Shown here: positions 15,528-21,812 of the stretch, one piece after another
How the letters are laid out: the number at the start of each line of letters is the position of its first letter
Numbering within the stretch: position 1 is the first letter of the stretch
Source: Serratia sp. DD3
Lineage (GTDB): Bacteria > Pseudomonadota > Gammaproteobacteria > Enterobacterales > Enterobacteriaceae
NCBI RefSeq assembly: GCF_000496755.2
Contig: NZ_AYKS02000061.1
Coordinates: forward strand, 1 to 21,812
Reading direction: 5' to 3'
Length of the DNA stretch: 21,812 nt
Program-made: the position numbers and the translations under genes
Notes under the pieces: model-generated
The model's input: the letters and a program-made list of their open reading frames with translations, nothing else
Databases searched by the model: none
What the model was told of the DNA's origin: nothing

Positions 15528-18500
15528 ATCAAGGGAAAGCCGTTCATCCACCCCGTTATGGATTCTGGGGATATTTTCTCCTGATTATCGGGTTGGCCGG
15601 TTTGAGTGCCGTACTTTTATTGGTTAACCAAGATACTCTGGAACGAAGAGGGATCTCGATTTCTCACGCCTGGTCGGTATGGGGGGCTGTTTTTTCCATT
15701 CTGTTAGGTGGGCTGGTAGGAATGTCATTCTGGTGGCGCTGGCGGCAGACGGTAAGGCAACGCCAGTTTAAACCGCAATCATTCAATCAGACGAGCTCAA
15801 CGGTTCCAGAGCCCGCCCCAAATAGCCATAGCCATTTGGCGGGTCTCAAATCTTACCTCCGCGCCCAATATGGCTTCTTCTGGAAGCGCCATATTAAAAT
15901 CATCATGTTGACCGGGCAGCCGGCACAGATCGAGCAACTGGTCCCTGGGTTAACGGAGAAACACTGGCTAGAAGGACAGGGGACGGTACTTATCTGGGGG
16001 GGCGAAGTCACCACCGAGGTGGATGCGTCACTGGTGGCCTCGTTGCGTAAACTGCGCCGCTGCCCGTTGGACGCGATGTTGTGGGTCACCGACCACTATT
16101 ATCAGCCCGTGACGCTGGATAACCCGCCGCATACTGCCAACCTGCATGGCGAAGCCATGGACAACATGGCCCGCATGTTGTCCGAGCGCTATCGCACCCT
16201 GGGCTGGAAAATCCCGCTGTTTGTCTGGGCGTTGCAAGAGAGCGCCTGGGACCAGCAGGGGCGTATCAGTCAGTCGGTGGGTTGTCTGTTACCGTCGGGC
16301 TGCCAAGGGGAAGAGTTGGCGCAGCGCCTGACCCAACTGCTGCCCACCCTGACCGAACAGGGGACCCAGCAGGCGCTGGTTGACCCGCGTCATGATTTTC
16401 TGCTGTCGTTGGCCCATGGCCTGCGCCATGGGGGTATCGAGCGGTTAAAAAATTCACTGTCGGTGCTGCTCAGCCGTTATCAGCCGCTGCCGTTAGCGGG
16501 GGTGTTTTTCAGCCTGCCTTCGGCGGCCAGTACCCGGACCCTACAACATAGCTGGAGCCAGGAAAAAAGCTGGGAGACGCTGCTGGCTTCGGTCACCACG
16601 TTGCCTAGCGGGTTGATGCCCAAACGCCTCGGGTTGCCTTGGTTGAAGACTCTGCGCACGCTGGTTGCCCTGCTGTTGGTCCTGTGGGGGGGCGCTATGC
16701 TGGGCTCGTTCTATGCCAACCGCACGTTGATTAACGACAGTGCGCAGCAAAGTCGGCAGGCGCTGGACAACCAACGCCCGCTGACGGAACGTTTGCAGGC
16801 CCAGTATGCGCTGCAACAGACCCTCGCCAGTTTGCAATACCGGGTGGCCACGGGTAGCCCGTGGTATACCCGTGCTGGATTGAACCAGGATGCGGCACTG
16901 TTGCAGGCGCTGTGGCCTTTCTATCAGCAAAGCAATAACCAGCTGATACGCGATGAAGCCGCCCGTTATCTGCAACAGCAACTGGCGACACTGGTGGCGA
17001 TGCCGCCGGAAACGCCACAGCGTATTGCCCAGGGCAAGCTGGCGTACAATCAGTTGAAAGCCTACTTGATGATGGCGCGCCCGGAGAAAAACGATTCGGC
17101 CTTTTTGAGCCAGACCTTGCAGACTACCTGGGCGCAGCGCCCGGGGGTGGATGCCGGGCAGTGGCATGCGCTGTCACCGGCCTTGCTGGGGTTCTATGCC
17201 GAGAACCTGGCGGCACACCCGGAATGGAAGATTGAGCCGGACAGCAACCTGGTGCGTGACGTGCGCCAGATTTTGTTGCGTCAGTTTGGGGTGCGCAATG
17301 CCGAAGCGACGCTGTATCAGAACCTGTTGCAGCAAGTGGCCAAAAGCTATGCCGACATGACCCTGACCCAGATGATTGGCGATACCGATGCCAGTCTGTT
17401 GTTCTCCACCGAAGAGGTGGTGCCGGGGATGTTTACCCGTAAAGCCTGGGAAGAGAACGTATCGAAAGCCATCGACCGGGTGGTGAAGGAGCGGCGTGAA
17501 GAGATTGACTGGGTGTTGACCGACAGCACCCAGCCGCTGGGCAGCGATATCTCCCCGGAGGCATTGAGAACGCGCCTGACGGAGCGTTATTTCACTGATT
17601 TTGCCAGCAGTTGGCTGGATTTCCTTAACAGTATCCAGTGGCACCGGGCGGAAAGCCTGTCGGATGCTATCGACCAGTTGACGCTGATGAGCGATGTGCG
17701 TCAGTCGCCACTGATTGCCCTGATGAATACGCTGGCGTGGCAGGGCAAGGCCGGGCAGACGGGGGGGGCGCTTTCTGACTCCCTGGTTAAATCAGCCCAG
17801 AATCTGTTCAACAACAATGGTCAGCCGAGTATTGACCAGGAGGCGGGGCCGAAAGGGCCGCTGGACAGCAGCTTTGGGCCGTTACTGGCCTTGATGGATG
17901 GCAAGGCAGGCGGGCAGGGCAATACCAACCTGAGCCTGCAAACCTTCCTGACCCGCGTGACCCGTGTGCGCCTCAAACTGCAACAGGTGACCAACGCCAC
18001 CGACCCGCAAGCGATGACACAATCCCTGGCGCAAACGGTGTTTCAGGGCAAAGCGGTGGACCTGACCGATACCCGCGATTACGGTAGCCTGGTTGCCGCC
18101 AGTCTGGGGCAGGAGTGGAGCAGCTTTGGTCAGGCGATGTTTGTCCAGCCAATGGAGCAGGCCTGGCAACAGGTGCTGACCCCGACGGCGGACAGCCTGA
18201 ATGCCCAGTGGAAAAGTGCCATTGTGGATGACTGGAACAGTGCCTTTGGCGGGCGTTATCCGTTCAAGTCAGTGTCTGCCGATGCGTCGCTGTCGTTGAT
18301 GTCACAATACCTGCGGGCTGACAGCGGGCGTATCCAGCGTTTTCTGGAAAGCAATCTCGGCGGTGTGTTGCACAAAGAGGGCAGCAAATGGGTGGCGGAT
18401 ACCGTTAATGCCCAGGGGCTGACCTTTAACCCGGCGTTCCTGGCGGCGGTGAACAAACTCAGTCATCTGGCGGATGTGGCGTTTACCAACGGCGATGCCG

Positions 18501-18943
18501 GGCTCTATTTTGAGCTGCGTCCGGGTACCGCCAAGGAAGTAATGCAAACTGATTTGGTTATCGACAGCCAGCGCTTGACCTATCTGAATCAGATGCCGGC
18601 GTGGAAACGCGTTGCCTGGCCCAACGACACCTCCGCCCCGGGGGCAAGCCTCAGTTGGATCAGCACCCAGGCAGGAACGCGGCTGTATGCTGACCTGCCG
18701 GGGCAGTGGGGGCTGATACGCCTGCTGGAGAAAGCCACGGTCAAAGGGTATATGGGGGGCACCACCGTCTTTGACGTCAGTTGGAAGACGCAAGACGGGT
18801 TGCCGCTGAATTACTCACTGCGTACTGAACTGGGGGAAGGCCCACTGGCGCTGCTGGCCCTGAAAGGGTTTGTGATGCCGGAGCGTATTTTTGTCACTGG
18901 CAATGCGGCGGTGGCGGACGCCGATGTGGCTGGTGCGAAATAA
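15524..18943 (+). CDS. tssM: T6SS membrane-complex protein TssM (IcmF/VasK)
   Basis: TssM, with TssL and the lipoprotein TssJ, forms the trans-envelope channel through which the tube is fired. The 1,139 residues show the family topology: two N-terminal helices (about 12-35 and 45-68), a cytoplasmic loop, a third helix (about 376-396, LVALLLVLWGGAMLGSFYA) and a large periplasmic part ending in the typical VasK C-terminal beta region (GQWGLIRLLEKATVKGYMGG). The cytoplasmic loop lacks a recognisable Walker A; the matching place reads TGQPAQIEQL. I start at ATG 15524, with GGAG at 15512-15515 and an ATGA overlap with the upstream gene; an earlier in-frame GTG at 15497 has poorer support. G+C rises inside the gene, from about 53% before ~15,950 to about 60% or more after. 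Confidence 0.96.
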   Translation: MNQGKAVHPPRYGFWGYFLLIIGLAGLSAVLLLVNQDTLERRGISISHAWSVWGAVFSILLGGLVGMSFWWRWRQTVRQRQFKPQSFNQTSSTVPEPAPNSHSHLAGLKSYLRAQYGFFWKRHIKIIMLTGQPAQIEQLVPGLTEKHWLEGQGTVLIWGGEVTTEVDASLVASLRKLRRCPLDAMLWVTDHYYQPVTLDNPPHTANLHGEAMDNMARMLSERYRTLGWKIPLFVWALQESAWDQQGRISQSVGCLLPSGCQGEELAQRLTQLLPTLTEQGTQQALVDPRHDFLLSLAHGLRHGGIERLKNSLSVLLSRYQPLPLAGVFFSLPSAASTRTLQHSWSQEKSWETLLASVTTLPSGLMPKRLGLPWLKTLRTLVALLLVLWGGAMLGSFYANRTLINDSAQQSRQALDNQRPLTERLQAQYALQQTLASLQYRVATGSPWYTRAGLNQDAALLQALWPFYQQSNNQLIRDEAARYLQQQLATLVAMPPETPQRIAQGKLAYNQLKAYLMMARPEKNDSAFLSQTLQTTWAQRPGVDAGQWHALSPALLGFYAENLAAHPEWKIEPDSNLVRDVRQILLRQFGVRNAEATLYQNLLQQVAKSYADMTLTQMIGDTDASLLFSTEEVVPGMFTRKAWEENVSKAIDRVVKERREEIDWVLTDSTQPLGSDISPEALRTRLTERYFTDFASSWLDFLNSIQWHRAESLSDAIDQLTLMSDVRQSPLIALMNTLAWQGKAGQTGGALSDSLVKSAQNLFNNNGQPSIDQEAGPKGPLDSSFGPLLALMDGKAGGQGNTNLSLQTFLTRVTRVRLKLQQVTNATDPQAMTQSLAQTVFQGKAVDLTDTRDYGSLVAASLGQEWSSFGQAMFVQPMEQAWQQVLTPTADSLNAQWKSAIVDDWNSAFGGRYPFKSVSADASLSLMSQYLRADSGRIQRFLESNLGGVLHKEGSKWVADTVNAQGLTFNPAFLAAVNKLSHLADVAFTNGDAGLYFELRPGTAKEVMQTDLVIDSQRLTYLNQMPAWKRVAWPNDTSAPGASLSWISTQAGTRLYADLPGQWGLIRLLEKATVKGYMGGTTVFDVSWKTQDGLPLNYSLRTELGEGPLALLALKGFVMPERIFVTGNAAVADADVAGAK

Positions 18944-18951
18944 CCTGAGTT

Positions 18952-18992
18952 ACCGGGCGTGGTGAGGCAGTTACTATGCCCGGTTGCCCGGT
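18952..18992 (+). other. Inverted repeat after tssM
   Basis: ACCGGGC (18952-18958) can pair with GCCCGGT at 18978-18984 or with a second identical GCCCGGT at 18986-18992, giving two mutually exclusive stems. No T-run follows either stem. It lies in the 87-base gap before the DUF805 gene and could be a weak attenuator or an RNA-stability element. Confidence 0.35.
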
Positions 18993-19030
18993 GATACCCC
19001 TTTAATTGATTCGAGTCATAAGGACGTCGT

Positions 19031-19546
19031 ATGGAACAATCGGTTTTTGCCTGTTATCTGGCGGGTTGGAAAAAGTGCTTTGTCTATCAAGGCACGGCCA
19101 GCCGTAAAGAGTTCTGGTCATTTATCCTTGGCAATCTGTTGATTGTGCTTCTGCTGCTGTTTTTGAGCTTTCTTTGGCTGGTCGTCGGGGGCTACGGAGG
19201 GATGGCGATGGTCTGGATTTTCTATGTTGTATTTCCCCTGCTGACTTTTGTTCCCTTGTTGTTACTGCTACCCGTGACGGCCTTGGGTATTCGGCGTATG
19301 CATGACATCGGCAAGTCAGGGTGGTGGTTTGGCGGGGTGCTGGTGTTTAATCTGATTATTCTGCCTGTTATTCAGATGAGTATTCTTTCCTTTTTCATTA
19401 ATTCAAGGGGATATGATGAAGGAGTTGAAGTGGTCAGTATCATTAATATGCCCCTGTTTTTGATATCCTTGGTTTTCACTCTCTGGCTCTGCAGCCAACC
19501 AACAAAAATAATTTCATCCCCTTCATCGCCGGATGTCACGAATTAA
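19031..19546 (+). CDS. DUF805 family membrane protein
   Basis: A 171-residue inner-membrane protein with the DUF805 marks: an N-terminal F.YQGTASRKEFWSF motif (about 16-31) and RRMHDIGKSGWW (about 93-104) between hydrophobic helices. I count about four membrane segments (about 32-53, 58-86, 104-120 and 138-156). DUF805 proteins are widespread and their biochemical function is not established to my knowledge. AAGGA (19019-19023) precedes the ATG. It lies between tssM and tssF in the same direction, so it is probably transcribed with them, but it is not one of the thirteen core T6SS components. It may be a passenger or a locus-specific accessory. Confidence 0.85.
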   Translation: MEQSVFACYLAGWKKCFVYQGTASRKEFWSFILGNLLIVLLLLFLSFLWLVVGGYGGMAMVWIFYVVFPLLTFVPLLLLLPVTALGIRRMHDIGKSGWWFGGVLVFNLIILPVIQMSILSFFINSRGYDEGVEVVSIINMPLFLISLVFTLWLCSQPTKIISSPSSPDVTN

Positions 19547-19569
19547 TATTATCGAGGTCGTTTATTGTC

Positions 19570-21345
19570 ATGAAGGACTTAACCCTGCGTTATTTTGACG
19601 CCGAAATGCGCTACCTGCGCGAGGCGGCCAAAGAGTTTGCCGAGGCACACCCTGACCGGGCAGCGGCGCTGGATCTGGACCGGGCCGGTGTACCGGACCC
19701 TTATGTGGAACGCCTGTTTGAAGGTTTTGCCTTCTCGATGGGGCGCTTGCGCGAGAAGCTGGACGACGACCTGCCCGAATTGACCGAAGGGCTGGTCAGT
19801 CTGTTATGGCCCCATTACCTGCGTACCATTCCCTCACTGTCGGTGGTGGAAATGGCCCCGCCTGCGGGCAATATGAAAATGAGCGAAACGGTGCCGGCCG
19901 GATTTGAAATCCTCTCCCAGCCGGTAGGGCCGAAGAAAACACAATGCCGTTACCGCACCACCCAGGACCTGACGCTGCAACCGGTGTCTCTGTCCAAGGT
20001 TGAGCTGTTGACCGAGCCCGATGGGCGCTCGGCTATCCGCTTGCGTTTTGTCTGTAGTGATCTGACGGACTGGACCACTGTAGACCTGAGCCAACTGCGC
20101 TTCTATCTCAATGGCGATGCGCCCCTGACCTGTGCCCTGCATCTGGCCCTGACCAAGCGTCAGGCGTCCATGTCGTTGAGCTTCTTCTACCATCAGGGGC
20201 GGGTGGCGGAGCCGCAACCGCTGGCGGGGCATTTTTCCCCCGGCGGGTTTGCCGAAGATGACCGCCTGTGGCCCAAAGGGGATACCGCCTTCAGCGGCTA
20301 TCAGTTACTGCTGGAGTATTTCACCTTTCGTGAAAAATTCATGTTCGTGTACCTCAATGGGCTGGAGAAGGTCACCTTCCCCGAGAACATCACCGGGTTC
20401 GATATTGACATCGTGCTGAGCGAATTGTGGGATCACCAGTTGCCGATCTCCACCCATCACCTTCGCCTGCACTGTGTGCCGGTGATTAACCTGTTCAAGG
20501 TGGAAGCCGACCCGTTGATCATCAACGGGCTGGAAAGCGAGTATCTGCTGCGCCCCCGTCGTTTGCAGGATGGCCATACGGAAATCTATTCGGTGGATGA
20601 GGTGGTGGGCTCCCTGCGCACCGATGATGCGGTGTATGTGCCGTTCACCAGTTTCCGTCACCGGGGGGGCATGCTGCGCCGTACCGCACCGGAGCGCTAT
20701 TACCACACCCGCGTCAAACGCGGCGTCTCGGGGCTGCATGATACCTGGCTGATCCTCGGTGGGCAGGCGTGGGAAGATGACCGGCTGTTTGAGCGGGAAA
20801 CGGTGTCACTGCTACTGACTGGCACCAACGGCCAGTTGCCGCGCAAGGCACTGCAAAGCACCTTGCTTGACCGGGCGGAGCAGGCGCTGCCGGTGCCGCT
20901 GAAGATCCAGAACCTGTGCAAACCGACGTTACCGGCCTATCCGCCGGCGGAAGACCGTTTCCACTGGCGGGTGCTGAGCCATTTGGGCTCCAGCTTCCTC
21001 AACATGATGGCCAGTGCTGAAGTGCTGCGCGGTACCCTGGCGTTGTATAATTGGCTGGATGACGAGATGGTCAACCGCAAACTTGATGCGATTGTCGACG
21101 TCAAACACTTCCAGACCCAACGCTTTGAAAAGGGCTTTTTACTCCGGGGGATCGACATTGTGGTGACCCTGGATGCCAACGGATTCAGCGGTGAAGGGGA
21201 TATCAACCTGTTTGGTGAAATGCTCAACCGCTTTTTTGCCCTGTATGCCGATATCCATTTATTTAACCAGCTGACGCTGGTTATTCAGCCCAGTGGAAAA
21301 CACCTGCGATGGAAAGAGAATCACAATCAGCGCATACCCGGCTGA
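19570..21345 (+). CDS. tssF: T6SS baseplate subunit TssF
   Basis: TssF (VasA/ImpG) builds the baseplate wedge with TssG, TssE and TssK and surrounds the VgrG hub. The 591-residue length is normal for the family. The N-terminus is diagnostic: RYFDAEMRYLREAAKEFAEA, then DPYVERLFEGFAF, LDDDLPELTEGL and LLWPHYLRTIPSLSV. The C-terminal part (GFLLRGIDIVVTLDANGFSG, FGEMLNRFFALYADIHLFNQ) is equally typical. The start is ATG at 19570 with GAGG at 19554-19557. The gene overlaps tssG by 37 bases. Its G+C and codon choice match clpV and the distal part of tssM. Confidence 0.97.
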   Translation: MKDLTLRYFDAEMRYLREAAKEFAEAHPDRAAALDLDRAGVPDPYVERLFEGFAFSMGRLREKLDDDLPELTEGLVSLLWPHYLRTIPSLSVVEMAPPAGNMKMSETVPAGFEILSQPVGPKKTQCRYRTTQDLTLQPVSLSKVELLTEPDGRSAIRLRFVCSDLTDWTTVDLSQLRFYLNGDAPLTCALHLALTKRQASMSLSFFYHQGRVAEPQPLAGHFSPGGFAEDDRLWPKGDTAFSGYQLLLEYFTFREKFMFVYLNGLEKVTFPENITGFDIDIVLSELWDHQLPISTHHLRLHCVPVINLFKVEADPLIINGLESEYLLRPRRLQDGHTEIYSVDEVVGSLRTDDAVYVPFTSFRHRGGMLRRTAPERYYHTRVKRGVSGLHDTWLILGGQAWEDDRLFERETVSLLLTGTNGQLPRKALQSTLLDRAEQALPVPLKIQNLCKPTLPAYPPAEDRFHWRVLSHLGSSFLNMMASAEVLRGTLALYNWLDDEMVNRKLDAIVDVKHFQTQRFEKGFLLRGIDIVVTLDANGFSGEGDINLFGEMLNRFFALYADIHLFNQLTLVIQPSGKHLRWKENHNQRIPG

Positions 21346-21812
21346 TCGACAAACTGGGGAAGAAAGCCCCCTACATCAACTTTTACCGCTTTTGCCAACT
21401 GCTGGAGCAAAGTCAGCCAGGGCAACCGGGTTTGGGGACCGGGCAATCGCCGCATCCTGATCCGGTGCGTTTTCGTCCCCACCCGGGGATGGGGTTCCCG
21501 GCCAGTGAGCTGAAAAGTCTCAGCGCCGATCCGGATTATCCGCACCGGCCGCCTACCGCCCGGGTAACGTTCCAGGGGCTGTATGGGGTGGAGTCGCCGT
21601 TGCCGACGTCATACATTGATGACATTGCGCAACAGCGTGAAGGGAACGAGGCGGTCAGTGATTTTCTTGATATCTTCAACCACCGGCTGACCACGCAGTT
21701 TTACCGCATCTGGCGTAAGTACTCCTACCCGGCCACCTTTGAGCCCGGGGGCACCGATGAAACCTCACAATATCTGCTGGGGCTGGTGGGGTTGGGGATC
21801 CCGGGGAGTGCG
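21309..21812 (+). CDS. tssG: T6SS baseplate subunit TssG, 5' part
   Basis: The first 168 residues of TssG (VasB/ImpH), the partner of TssF in the baseplate wedge; the frame runs off the window end. Diagnostic stretches are APYINFYRFCQLLEQ (about 20-34), VRFRPHPGMGFPASEL, FQGLYGVESPLPTSYIDDI and FLDIFNHRLTTQFYRIWRKY. The ATG at 21309 lies inside the end of tssF, in another frame, with a 37-base overlap, an arrangement compatible with coupled translation. There is no obvious strong ribosome site, which makes coupling more likely. Confidence 0.95.
   Translation, partial: MERESQSAHTRLIDKLGKKAPYINFYRFCQLLEQSQPGQPGLGTGQSPHPDPVRFRPHPGMGFPASELKSLSADPDYPHRPPTARVTFQGLYGVESPLPTSYIDDIAQQREGNEAVSDFLDIFNHRLTTQFYRIWRKYSYPATFEPGGTDETSQYLLGLVGLGIPGSA

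Noticed and set aside
16541..17167. 208-codon open frame on the minus strand within tssM
   Set aside because: It lies opposite conserved tssM sequence, with Arg/Gln-rich translation and no domain or start signals; high-GC antisense artefact.

Overview
The window is part of a type VI secretion system (T6SS) locus. Every convincing gene lies on the + strand, mostly with overlaps or short gaps. The protein families and the structural-gene composition (about 60% G+C in the sampled core lines) suggest an Enterobacterales gammaproteobacterium. I cannot name the genus from sequence alone. Both ends of the window cut through genes: clpV/tssH at the left and tssG at the right.

Layout. (1) 1-4352: the ClpV unfoldase (3' part) and a VgrG spike with a C-terminal extension. 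(2) 4356-9725: a phospholipase-like effector (effector 1) followed by three tandem immunity-type genes, here called A, B and C, and the frameshifted start of a fourth. A and B are two copies of an equal-length 1,178-bp tandem duplication. C carries almost the same signal-anchor as B on a different body. (3) 9829-13751: a second, diverged lipase effector (effector 2) with two more immunity-type genes, D and E. This part is clearly AT-rich. (4) 13752-14391: a gap with a possible broken small membrane gene, then a stand-alone PAAR tip protein. (5) 14394-18943: a two-TM accessory membrane protein translationally coupled to TssM. (6) 19031-21812: a DUF805 membrane protein, TssF and the start of TssG.

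How it works together. TssM belongs to the envelope-spanning complex. TssF and TssG are baseplate wedge proteins. VgrG with PAAR forms the spike, and ClpV recycles the contracted sheath. The two lipases have no signal peptide and sit between vgrG and PAAR, so they are most simply read as VgrG/PAAR-carried antibacterial toxins that attack phospholipids in the target periplasm. The five immunity-type proteins all have an N-terminal export or anchor segment and exactly two cysteines in the mature part, as expected for periplasmic protectors of the Tli4-like type.

The most notable feature is the effector-immunity island: two paralogous lipases, five intact immunity paralogues plus a relic, a clean tandem duplication, and mosaic junctions at the signal-anchor/body boundary. 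This suggests that immunity genes are built and shuffled by homologous recombination. All family names come from reading motifs; no database search was possible.
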